Part shown: piece by piece, positions 1-5,251 of the stretch
Position numbering within the stretch: the first letter of the stretch is position 1
How the letters are laid out: the number at the start of each line of letters is the position of its first letter
Assembly: GCA_036272735.1 (NCBI GenBank)
Contig: DATAYF010000769.1
Location: forward strand, 1 to 6,552
DNA length: 6,552 nucleotides
Source of the DNA: DATAYF01 sp036272735
Lineage (GTDB): Bacteria > Chloroflexota > Ktedonobacteria > Ktedonobacterales > Ktedonobacteraceae
Direction: 5' to 3'
The notes under the pieces: model-generated
Databases searched by the model: none
Seen by the model: only the letters and a program-made list of their open reading frames with translations
What the model was told of the DNA's origin: nothing
Translations under genes and position numbers: made by a program

Positions 1-1
1 T

Positions 2-214
2 AGCTACACCCTGCATGCAGATCTGATTGGCGCGAGGAATGTGACCATGAGAACGCTTCTGGTCTGGCATGACTGGATCAGGACGGGCACCTTGTCAAGG
101 TGCCCTGATACATCGGACAAAGAAGCCAAAGCAGTGCGGCGACATCGGTATACTGAGTTGCGGTGGAGTCCAGTGGAGTCCAGTGGAGTCCAGATGCAAG
201 CCTCCGGCTTCTAG
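2..214 (+). CDS. tnpB: TnpB-type RNA-guided nuclease (IS200/IS605 orfB), C-terminal end only
   Basis: The open frame entering from the left edge encodes 70 residues and ends at TAG 212-214. It begins SYTLHADLIGARNVTMRTLL, which matches the last conserved block of TnpB/OrfB proteins, where the third RuvC-like acidic residue sits in an H-A-D-x-x-(A/G)-A-R-N context (Asp codon at 20-22). The zinc-finger cysteines and the earlier catalytic residues lie outside the window, so activity cannot be judged. TnpB proteins of this family are RNA-guided DNA nucleases encoded by IS200/IS605 and IS607 elements. The stop codon falls inside the right-end hairpin, the usual compact arrangement in which the gene end, the guide-RNA scaffold and the transposon end overlap. 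The last 20 or so codons include a 10-bp repeat tract that may have altered the original C-terminus. No tnpA is visible. Confidence 0.8.
   Translation, partial: SYTLHADLIGARNVTMRTLLVWHDWIRTGTLSRCPDTSDKEAKAVRRHRYTELRWSPVESSGVQMQASGF
164..193 (+). repeat. Three perfect tandem copies of a 10-bp unit in the tnpB 3' end
   Basis: The unit TGGAGTCCAG is repeated exactly three times (164-173, 174-183, 184-193). Its core TGGAGTCCA is itself an odd palindrome (TGGA-G-TCCA). Because 10 is not a multiple of 3, each gain or loss of a unit changes the tnpB reading frame. The tract lies just before the right-end hairpin, so it would also lengthen the guide-RNA scaffold. Confidence 0.85.
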
Positions 215-221
215 CCGGAGG
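201..221 (+). ncRNA. Right-end hairpin, likely 3' end of the TnpB guide-RNA (omega/reRNA) scaffold
   Basis: CCTCCGGCT (201-209), a 3-nt loop and AGCCGGAGG (213-221) form a perfect 9-bp stem. The stem overlaps the tnpB stop codon. In characterised TnpB systems the guide RNA is made from the 3' part of tnpB through the right end, and the guide is the flanking DNA immediately after the element. Here the guide would start near 230. The hairpin is seen directly. Its RNA role is inferred from the family, and the 5' end of the RNA cannot be placed. Confidence 0.5.
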
Positions 222-320
222 TCATTGACTGTGCAGATTGAACGTCTGCTCCTAACGGATCAGAGAAGGCTCTATCATGTTCCCAACAAGAAGTTACATC
301 CTGATCTCATCCTTACGCCT

Positions 321-505
321 ATGCTGTTGCATGAGTCCGTCTACGTGGGCATTGACATTGGGGAGGCCAAGCAAGCACGTGGGTGGCTGGTTTTGTTTCT
401 ACCACTCTTTTAGAACGATATCAACGCTTCGAGGCGTGTCCGGTGCTCGCCTTGGAGAACTCCTGTGAAGGATTTCGCACGCTCATTGAGCACATGGGTG
501 CCTGA
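321..505 (+). pseudogene. IS110-family transposase, N-terminal remnant (frameshifted)
   Basis: From ATG 321 the frame reads MLLHESVYVGIDIGEAKQ, the start of the IS110/IS1111 DEDD transposase domain, with the first acidic residue in the YVGIDI block. Around 370-383 the homology moves to another frame. That frame continues VAGFVSTTLLERYQRFEACP and then a stretch with ENSCEGFRTLIEHM, ending at TGA 503-505. The two pieces join naturally if a small indel near 370-383 is repaired. Nothing downstream to 600 continues the transposase recognisably, so only about 60 residues of the N-terminal domain survive. IS110 transposases are active-site DEDD recombinases; this copy cannot be functional. It directly follows the TnpB element end, so one element probably landed next to or inside the other. 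Confidence 0.65.
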
Positions 506-603
506 GGATCCCACGTTGTTCACAACGCTCGCTATTCATGAGCATTTTCAGACGCTTCACGCCATCGCCACCACAATGTTTTCCTCACTTGCTGAACTGA
601 GAA

Positions 604-786
604 TCAAGCACAGTTATCCTTCCAATGCTCAGTTGGCGTAGCTTGAGATTCGCCCCTTTTGTCCAGTCCGAAAACATGGAAGGTCAACTGGAACTGCTCG
701 GCATCTTCTCCACGATCAGAGATGAATAACGTGACATTCAACGTATTTTTCTCGTGTAACCACAATTTCTGCTCTTCATAGATCAT
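604..786 (-). CDS. Short hypothetical protein or coding fragment
   Basis: A 60-residue reading frame starts MIYEEQKLWLHEKNTLNVTL and ends with HWKDNCA. The same frame stays open upstream to about 834, where the residues include RGYGSP. I do not recognise a family. The composition is soluble and mixed-charge, with alternating hydrophobic residues (NVTLFI, FQLTFHVFGL) that would suit a small beta-rich domain. No convincing ribosome-binding site precedes ATG 786, and the surroundings are all gene debris. I therefore regard it as more likely a fragment of a former gene than an expressed small protein. No membrane segment, signal peptide or known motif is visible. Confidence 0.25.
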   Translation of the reverse strand: MIYEEQKLWLHEKNTLNVTLFISDRGEDAEQFQLTFHVFGLDKRGESQATPTEHWKDNCA

Positions 787-900
787 CGGACTGCCATAGC
801 CACGGTCTGAATGACGCCGCTTTCGGTTGTTAGCCTATTGGCGAGAGTGACCCACCCATCGTTCCTCTCTACTGTATCAAAACCGGTGAAGAGCCATCTG

Positions 901-1056
901 TCACAGGCGCTTGCGAAACACCGATGAAGTGACGATCTCATAGCCAATCCTTTCATAGAGCCGATGAGCGTCCTTGTGGATACTATTCGAGCATAAGTAC
1001 AGTGGCCCTGCTTCTTACGATACAACCAATTCTTTTCGCACCGCTGTACCGACACG
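901..1056 (-). pseudogene. GNAT-family N-acetyltransferase, C-terminal remnant
   Basis: On the minus strand the frame ending at TGA (901-903) reads EAGPLYLCSNSIHKDAHRLY and continues ERIGYEIVTSSVFRKRL. This is the closing part of a GNAT fold: a beta strand (LYLCSN), then the conserved N-x-x-A-x-x-L-Y-E-(R/K)-x-G-(F/Y) helix and strand that precede the end of these enzymes. A stop codon (1015-1017) interrupts the frame upstream. The residues before it (RVGTAVRKELVV) resemble a decayed acetyl-CoA-binding loop of the R-G-x-G-x-G/A type, and another stop follows at 1057-1059. The substrate-binding N-terminal half is missing. The gene is clearly dead; the family call rests on the C-terminal signature. 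Confidence 0.5.
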
Positions 1057-1080
1057 CTAGAACGCGATGTGCAAGTTTTG

Positions 1081-1230
1081 CTAAGCAACCAGCCGATTAA
1101 ATTGAAGCAAAGGAGCCTGCTGTTGCTGATTGTAGAAGCAACAGATGGTATGCATCAGATAGGCAGGAGATCCCCGGGTTCTTGGATGCGCAAGAAGCAT
1201 AAGATCACGAAAAGCCCGTGAAGAGCGCGC
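1081..1230 (-). pseudogene. Unassigned coding remnant
   Basis: A minus-strand frame, open from about 1230 to TAG at 1081-1083, contains AFRDLMLLAHPRTRGSPAYL followed by a stretch ending LLQFNRLVA. The only ATG is at 1200, giving 39 residues. The mix of residues looks more like former protein-coding DNA than random sequence, but I recognise no family and see no ribosome-binding site. It lies upstream of the GNAT remnant on the same strand, and whether it belonged to the same gene cannot be told. The call is weak. Confidence 0.15.
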
Positions 1231-1289
1231 TCATTCTTGCACTCAGCATGCCTGTCATCATCCTTAGCTGGTAAAACTCCTTGGCGGCA

Positions 1290-1331
1290 GGCAGATTTTG
1301 AGCTTCCTATTGGAAAAGCTCAAAATCTGCC
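1290..1331. repeat. 16-bp perfect inverted repeat, 10-nt loop
   Basis: GGCAGATTTTGAGCTT (1290-1305) and AAGCTCAAAATCTGCC (1316-1331) are exact reverse complements around CCTATTGGAA. The repeat lies about 130 bp beyond the groEL stop, so it may end groEL transcripts. However, neither side has an immediate run of T, as an intrinsic terminator would. It could instead be the folded end of a small non-autonomous element. The outer word GGCAGATTT recurs at 1443-1451, close to the groEL stop. The rest of 1231-1459 holds no gene I can support. Confidence 0.6.
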
Positions 1332-1410
1332 GCGTTGCGATCTCCTTATCGGAGTGCCCTCAAAAAACACGTTCTCTTTCCAGGCTGTCACCAGCACCAC
1401 CAAAGGGATA

Positions 1411-1428
1411 CCTGGAGCGTTCTCCAGG
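1411..1428 (-). terminator. Weak hairpin just downstream of groEL
   Basis: CCTGGAG (1411-1417) and CTCCAGG (1422-1428) form a 7-bp stem with a 4-nt loop, 31 bp past the groEL stop in the direction of transcription. The bases that follow on the minus strand (TATCCCTTTGG) lack a proper U tract. It is therefore only a candidate for termination or 3'-end protection of the groES-groEL mRNA. Confidence 0.3.
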
Positions 1429-1459
1429 CTGTCGAGTATGCAGGCAGATTTCTACCGTT

Positions 1460-3088
1460 TTAGTATGCAGGGATGTCAGCTGGAGCTTTCGGACTCTCCG
1501 GCTCTGGAATATCGGTGACCAGTGCTTCGATTGTCAGGATCATTGAAGCAATGCTTGTCGCGTTCTGCAATGCTGAGCGCGTCACCTTTGCGGGGTCAAT
1601 AATGCCGGCGGCAACCATATCCTGGTAGGTATCAGAAAGCACGTCGTACCCATAGTGAGGGTTCTGGTGCTCTTTCTGCGCCCGGCGGATTCCATCAATG
1701 ATCACTGATCCATCTTTGCCGCCATTGAGAGCGAGTTGACGAGTAGGTTCATCAAGTGCTCGGCGTAAAATGGAGATCCCCGTTCCCTCATCGCCTTCAA
1801 GATTCAGGATATCTAGTGCCTGGACTGTATTGAGCAGAGCAACCCCGCCACCAGGAACCAGACCTTCTTCCACTGCAGCACGCGTCGCCGAAAGGGCATC
1901 TTCAACGCGAGTCTTTCTGTACTTAAGTTCGATTTCTGTGCTGGCTCCGACCTTGATCAAGGCCACGCCGCCGGACAACTTCGCCAGTCGTTCCTGGAGC
2001 TTTTCACGATCGTAGTCGCTCGTTGTCTCCTCAATCAGTGCTTTTATTTGGCGAACGCGCTCTTGAATAGCCTGTGGACTTCCCTTGCCTTCAACAATAG
2101 TCGTATGCTCCTTGGTTGCCACAACACGGCGAGCAGTCCCAAGATCCGTGAGAGTTGCGCTATCAAGACGGCGACCGATCTCTTCGCTTATGACTTGCCC
2201 ACCCGTCAGGATAGCGATATCTTGCAGCAGTTCCTTGCGACGATCACCAAATCCAGGAGCTTTGACAGCAAGCACGTTCAAAGTTCCGCGCAATTTATTC
2301 ACGACGAGCGTGGCTAGCGCTTCCCCATCCACATCCTCAGCGATTATCACAATATCTCGTCTTCCCTGCTGGCTCATCTGCTCAAGAACGGGTAAGAGAT
2401 CAGAAATGGCACTGATCTTTCTGTCCGTAATCAAAAGAGAGGGGTTATCCAGCGTCGCTTCCATTCTCTCTGCATTAGTAACAAAGTACGGCGAGATATA
2501 GCCTCTGTCAAACTGCATTCCTTCGACGTAGTCGGTTTCAAACTCCGTGCCGCGCGACTCCTCTACTGTGATCACACCATCCTTCCCAATTTTCTCCATG
2601 ACTTCGGCGATAAGCTGACCAATTTGCTCATCAGCGGCAGAGATGGTGGCGATCTGGGCAATTTCCTTGCGGCTCTCTACAGGAATGGCCTCAGAGCGAA
2701 TATAGTCAATAACCTTCTCTGTGCCTTGTTCGATCCCACGCCTGATAAGCATGGGATTCGCTCCTGCTGCAAGGTTTTTTAATCCTTCCATGACGATCGC
2801 CTGAGCCAGCACTGTAGCAGTCGTTGTCCCATCGCCAGCAACATCATTTGTTTTCGTTGCCGCCTCTTTGAGGAGCTGAGCTCCCATGTTCTCGGACGTA
2901 TCTTCCAACGAAATCTCTTTCGCAACCGTCACCCCGTCGTGTGTGACGGTAGGCGGACCAAATTTCTTATCTAGAGTCACGTTCCGTCCTTTAGGCCCCA
3001 GAGTCACTTTCACAGCATCTGCCAGGGTATCAATTCCCTTCTTTAAAGCACGACGTGCATCTTCGGTGAAAACGATCTGTTTCGCCAT
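1460..3088 (-). CDS. groEL: Chaperonin GroEL (Hsp60), 60 kDa subunit
   Basis: The gene encodes 542 residues and is full length for GroEL. The protein forms the double-ring cytosolic folding chamber that encloses unfolded proteins and is capped by GroES in an ATP-driven cycle. The N-terminus MAKQIVFTEDARRALKKGID, the nucleotide-binding block NDVAGDGTTTATVLA (residues 81-95, with Asp86) and Asp51 in the THDG block are present. So is Asp397 in the RVEDALSATRAAVEEG block, equivalent to the hydrolytic Asp398 of E. coli. The apical domain (about 190-375) is complete. The strong ribosome-binding site AAAGGAG (3097-3103) sits 8 nt before ATG. groES lies 129 bp upstream on the same strand, so the two are probably co-transcribed. 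Oddly, the tail ends PESPKAPADIPAY instead of the usual Gly-Gly-Met repeats, a feature also seen in some divergent or secondary GroELs. No inactivating change is seen. Confidence 0.97.
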   Translation of the reverse strand: MAKQIVFTEDARRALKKGIDTLADAVKVTLGPKGRNVTLDKKFGPPTVTHDGVTVAKEISLEDTSENMGAQLLKEAATKTNDVAGDGTTTATVLAQAIVMEGLKNLAAGANPMLIRRGIEQGTEKVIDYIRSEAIPVESRKEIAQIATISAADEQIGQLIAEVMEKIGKDGVITVEESRGTEFETDYVEGMQFDRGYISPYFVTNAERMEATLDNPSLLITDRKISAISDLLPVLEQMSQQGRRDIVIIAEDVDGEALATLVVNKLRGTLNVLAVKAPGFGDRRKELLQDIAILTGGQVISEEIGRRLDSATLTDLGTARRVVATKEHTTIVEGKGSPQAIQERVRQIKALIEETTSDYDREKLQERLAKLSGGVALIKVGASTEIELKYRKTRVEDALSATRAAVEEGLVPGGGVALLNTVQALDILNLEGDEGTGISILRRALDEPTRQLALNGGKDGSVIIDGIRRAQKEHQNPHYGYDVLSDTYQDMVAAGIIDPAKVTRSALQNATSIASMILTIEALVTDIPEPESPKAPADIPAY

Positions 3089-3217
3089 AACCAGTGCTCC
3101 TTTATTTCCAGCTTGAATAGTATCGCTCTGGCTCCAATCTTTCTCCTCTTCTCGAACAGCCGACGATGCCGTTCTTGTCGCATCATGGCTGCCATTCGAC
3201 TGCCAGGAAAAGGTCCA

Positions 3218-3508
3218 TTACTCAAGAACTGCCAAAATGTCACTCTCTCGCAGTACCAGGTATACCTCGTCATCCAAAAGGATTTCGCTGCCACCATACT
3301 TGGCAAACACGACTTGCTCACCCTCATGAAGTTCCATTGCTGCGCGTCTACCATTATCGAGGAGACGCCCGCTACCAACAGCCGTGACCGTTCCTTTCTG
3401 GGGCTTCTCTTTGGCCGTATCGGGAATGACGATACCGCCTTTGGTTGTTTCTTCCTTCGGCTCAGGCTTGACGACGACACGGTCGCCTAATGGTTTTACT
3501 TTTTGCAT
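3218..3508 (-). CDS. groES: Co-chaperonin GroES (Hsp10)
   Basis: The protein has 96 residues, the normal GroES length, starting MQKVKPLGDRVVVKPEPKEE. GroES forms the heptameric lid that closes the GroEL cavity. The flexible mobile loop that contacts GroEL is seen at residues 17-34, with the G-G-I-V-I-P hydrophobic core. The C-terminal barrel strand block (YGGSEILLDDEVYLVLRESD then ILAVLE) is textbook. The frame stays open upstream to 3613, but family length and a ribosome-binding site (GGAAGGAG, 3519-3526, 10 nt before the ATG at 3508) fix the start here. groEL follows after 129 bp. A sigma-70-like promoter (3585-3613) and an inverted repeat (3644-3685) lie upstream. No CIRCE sequence, the HrcA operator common before groES, was found. 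Confidence 0.96.
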   Translation of the reverse strand: MQKVKPLGDRVVVKPEPKEETTKGGIVIPDTAKEKPQKGTVTAVGSGRLLDNGRRAAMELHEGEQVVFAKYGGSEILLDDEVYLVLRESDILAVLE

Positions 3509-3584
3509 CGCATCCACACTCCTTCCATAAACAGAGGAACATACACCAGACAATTTGCACCCAGAAACAGACGTTCTGTGGCCG

Positions 3585-3613
3585 GTTATACGTTTGACAA
3601 GGTAACGCCGCAA
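3585..3613 (-). promoter_or_regulatory. Probable sigma-70-type promoter for groES-groEL
   Basis: On the minus strand, TTGCGG (3613-3608) and TATAAC (3590-3585) are separated by 17 bp, with 5 of 6 matches to the -10 consensus and 3 of 6 to the -35. Transcription would start near 3578, giving a leader of about 70 nt before the groES ATG. This is the best-spaced pair I found in the interval. The -35 box is poor, so an activator or alternative sigma factor is possible. Confidence 0.4.
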
Positions 3614-3643
3614 GTATATCCTGCTGATTTATCAATGCAGCCA

Positions 3644-3685
3644 CAGTATTGCTGCCAGATCAAGCCAGATTTGGCAGCAATACTG
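3644..3685. promoter_or_regulatory. 14-bp perfect inverted repeat upstream of the groES promoter
   Basis: CAGTATTGCTGCCA (3644-3657) and TGGCAGCAATACTG (3672-3685) are exact reverse complements separated by 14 bp. The repeat lies about 30 bp upstream of the proposed groES -35 box and about 70 bp beyond the stop of the phosphoesterase-like gene. A T run (GTTTTT, 3689-3694) follows only on the plus strand, so it is not a good terminator for the minus-strand upstream gene. An operator for a dimeric regulator, or an mRNA processing or stability hairpin between the two genes, would both fit. The sequence is unlike CIRCE. Confidence 0.55.
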
Positions 3686-3753
3686 CACGTTTTTCCTACC
3701 CAGGCAGAGTTATTTCTAGCTTGGAAAGGTCTGGTGGGGCTTCGATCGGAATC

Positions 3754-4470
3754 TCACCTGTCTTTCCCCTCACCTGCTGATGCGAACATGTTCCTGGTTT
3801 CGATCGTCTGCTTGTGCAAGTTGATCAGCGTCAGGTTTCCTTCAAGAAGGTTACCCGGGATAACCACCAGAGAGGTACCCAACATTTCGTGTTTCGGCTC
3901 CTTTCCAGCGACAAGCACCAGACGCGGCTTATAACTTTTGACCAACTCCGCCAGGACAGTGCTTCCTGATTGTTGGAGACCTTTATGGGCCGGTAGAGTG
4001 GTAAAAAGAAAAACTTTCTGATAATCTTTCAACTCATTCAGAAAGGTAAGCCGATACTCCACTTCCCATCCTGGATAGCACAGCTGACTTTGTTCATTGC
4101 GCATTTCCTGCTGATTATCACTCACCCTGCCTCCCATCCCAGCAAAGAGGGTGTACCCAGAAGCAAAGGCGAATGTCCCATGGACGCCATGGAGATACGG
4201 AAAGACTGTTTCAATCGTGGCCGCCTCTCGCATATAATTCTCAATAGGTCCATCCTCTGGTCCTGGCACGTAAAAGGTTGGCACCTGGGCACTGGCGAGC
4301 GCTTGAAAGAGATGGCTATATGCATGTGGCATGCCTTTCGGTGCCAGATTTCCCAGGACGACCAATGCCTCTGGACGGACCTCACCAACTTGCCTGACCA
4401 ACTGTTCCACCGCCTCCAGATTGCCACGGGGTTCTGCCGTTGCAGCAATCGTATTGCTGACACGACGCAT
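3754..4470 (-). CDS. Calcineurin-like metallophosphoesterase fold protein with degenerate active site
   Basis: The protein has 238 residues. It follows the layout of small metallophosphoesterases: an opening strand with a D-x-H-like block, GD, GNH, H and G-H-x-H blocks in order, and a closing N-P-G-like strand. Here the blocks read AEPRGNLEA (residues 12-20, normally SDxHGN), VVLGNL (38-42, normally GD), VPGPED (69-73, normally GNHD), FTTLPAHKG (156-164, normally a His) and VAGKEPKHE (188-195, normally GHxH). The ending VVIPGNLLEGNLTLINL matches the usual closing strand. Almost all metal ligands are therefore changed, which suggests a non-catalytic protein with a binding or scaffolding role, or altered chemistry. 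No signal peptide or membrane segment is seen, so it should be cytosolic. ATG 4470 is chosen because AAAAGGAG (4479-4486) lies 8 nt upstream; an in-frame ATG at 4503 would add 11 residues. groES follows 245 bp downstream on the same strand. Confidence 0.7.
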   Translation of the reverse strand: MRRVSNTIAATAEPRGNLEAVEQLVRQVGEVRPEALVVLGNLAPKGMPHAYSHLFQALASAQVPTFYVPGPEDGPIENYMREAATIETVFPYLHGVHGTFAFASGYTLFAGMGGRVSDNQQEMRNEQSQLCYPGWEVEYRLTFLNELKDYQKVFLFTTLPAHKGLQQSGSTVLAELVKSYKPRLVLVAGKEPKHEMLGTSLVVIPGNLLEGNLTLINLHKQTIETRNMFASAGEGKDR

Positions 4471-4826
4471 GATGTGTTCTCCTTTTCCTTGTTTCTGTAC
4501 CATATCATCCCTCTCGTTTATTCAGCATCTTTCTGCGTAAAAAGTTCACAGATATATTTTGCAAGAAAGTGCTACTGCGCTAATGGACTGAGCAACATTT
4601 TGTTGCTCAGCCTCATGGATCGCGTGAGGACGTTCGAGAGGATGTGAAGGCCTTTACAATCGGTGCCGTTCGCCAGGCTGCCTGACATAAACCTTCCCAC
4701 CTGTCTTCCTAGCGCATAAGTTGATCAGCACTCTATATCGCCAAAAAAAGTACGTGCGATCGGGAGAAAAAGTTTCACCATTGCCCTGGCATTCTTGCAT
4801 AATTTTTGTCCGATTTTTTAGGGGCA
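4471..4826. other. Gene-poor stretch upstream of the phosphoesterase-like gene
   Basis: No supportable gene lies here. The promoter of the phosphoesterase-like gene should be in 4504-4600, but no well-spaced -35/-10 pair stands out; the AT-rich word ATATAT on both strands at 4552-4557 is the nearest -10-like sequence. A short plus-strand peptide (4584-4685, containing REDVREDVKAFTIGAVRQAA) may be a coding remnant, but it has no start and no recognised family. The segment 4740-4826 is A/T-rich with homopolymer runs and no clear feature. Confidence 0.4.
4588..4610. repeat. 9-bp perfect hairpin in the intergenic stretch
   Basis: CTGAGCAAC (4588-4596), loop ATTTT and GTTGCTCAG (4602-4610) form a stable stem. 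No U run follows on either strand, so it is not a standard intrinsic terminator. It lies about 120 bp upstream of the phosphoesterase-like gene start and could be regulatory or debris of a mobile element. Confidence 0.4.
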
Positions 4827-5157
4827 TTATACCTTGTTGCTGTAGTGCACAGATGCATCGGTTACATGGAGTTCATCTTTGGCAGCGGCATCAGTGGCCA
4901 ATTTGTCCGTCCCAATCACACGCGGCACGTGCTGCAGCCCTTTGAGGAGGGTGCGAAAGCATTTCTTGGCCTCTCTTTTGTGACGCTAACACTGAACGAG
5001 GATAGCAAGCACAACGCCGTATTGAGCGACAGCGTGCCATAGATGGTAATAGATGGTATATGTCTCCATGGATGTTGAGAAAGACCTCATTGGTGGAGGA
5101 GAGCATATCGGCCGTTGCTTGTCCAACCTGGACGTATTCTCTACCCAACAAGCACAT
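4827..5157 (-). pseudogene. IS6-family (IS240-like) transposase remnant
   Basis: Minus-strand pieces read NEVFLNIHGDIYHL, then, in a shifted frame, WHAVAQYGVVLAILVQ, a stop codon, RHKREAKKCFRTLLKGLQHV and PRVIGTDKLATDAAAKDEL, ending at TAA 4827-4829. This is the DDE core of IS6-family transposases, whose usual blocks are WHLDEVF, LWRAVD, ILVQSRR, AKRFFRKLLK and PRVIVTDKL. The second catalytic Asp (TDKL) is kept. The first is Asn (TNEVF in place of LDEVF). The frameshift is explained by a perfect 10-bp tandem duplication at 5039-5058; removing one copy restores GDIYHLWHAVAQYG. The C-terminal Glu block and the DNA-binding N-terminus are not recognisable. IS6 elements move by cointegrate formation; this copy is dead several times over. 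Confidence 0.65.
5039..5058. repeat. 10-bp perfect tandem duplication inside the IS6 remnant
   Basis: ATAGATGGTA occurs twice back to back (5039-5048 and 5049-5058). Deleting one copy rejoins the two transposase frames across the conserved HGDIYHLW-HAV segment, so the duplication is an identifiable frameshifting lesion. Confidence 0.85.
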
Positions 5158-5179
5158 TCACGCTCTCCATAAAAATACC

Positions 5180-5222
5180 GTGATAGGTAGGTCTGCAGCC
5201 AGGCTGCAGACCTACCTATCAC
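5180..5222 (-). terminator. 43-bp palindrome (21-bp perfect arms), probable terminator of the BON gene
   Basis: Positions 5180-5200 and 5202-5222 are exact reverse complements around a single base (A on the plus strand). The palindrome begins 29 bp past the BON gene stop in the direction of transcription, and the minus strand continues CGGTATTTTTATGG, which gives a moderate U run. Position and U run support termination. The arm length and one-base centre are unusual for a terminator and could instead reflect two joined inverted repeats of an insertion element, since the IS6 remnant begins about 20 bp further on. Confidence 0.55.
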
Positions 5223-5251
5223 TACTATCATCCGCGACGACGTGACCAGCG

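Larger units (their letters stand above)
1..229 (+). mobile_element. Right end of an IS200/IS605-type element
   Basis: The piece holds the tnpB 3' end and the subterminal hairpin typical of the right end of IS200/IS605 elements, which carry stem-loops instead of terminal inverted repeats. The exact right boundary is not defined by the sequence alone. I place it just after the motif TCATTGAC (222-229), because end cleavage in this family occurs a few bases 3' of the hairpin. The left end lies outside the window. Confidence 0.6.

Noticed and set aside
1770..3116. Several plus-strand ORFs of 76-138 codons opposite groEL
   Set aside because: They lie antisense to a fully conserved groEL and show no recognisable motifs or ribosome-binding sites.
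3043..3490. Overlapping ORFs on both strands across groES and the groES-groEL gap
   Set aside because: They are frame shadows of groES with implausible composition.
3509..3613. In-frame upstream extension of groES to a start at 3613 (35 extra residues)
   Set aside because: GroES is normally about 95-100 residues, the extension overlaps the promoter, and a strong ribosome-binding site precedes the ATG at 3508.
3509..3753. CIRCE/HrcA operator before groES
   Set aside because: No match to TTAGCACTC-N9-GAGTGCTAA. The inverted repeat present has a different sequence and spacing.
4471..4503. Earlier ATG for the phosphoesterase-like gene at 4503
   Set aside because: The downstream ATG at 4470 has a better-placed AAAAGGAG site and gives the family-like N-terminus. 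The upstream start remains possible, since GAGAGG precedes it.
4584..4685. Plus-strand peptide containing REDVREDVKAFTIGAVRQAA
   Set aside because: It looks protein-like, but it has no start codon, no upstream continuation and no family I recognise, so it is mentioned only in the intergenic note.
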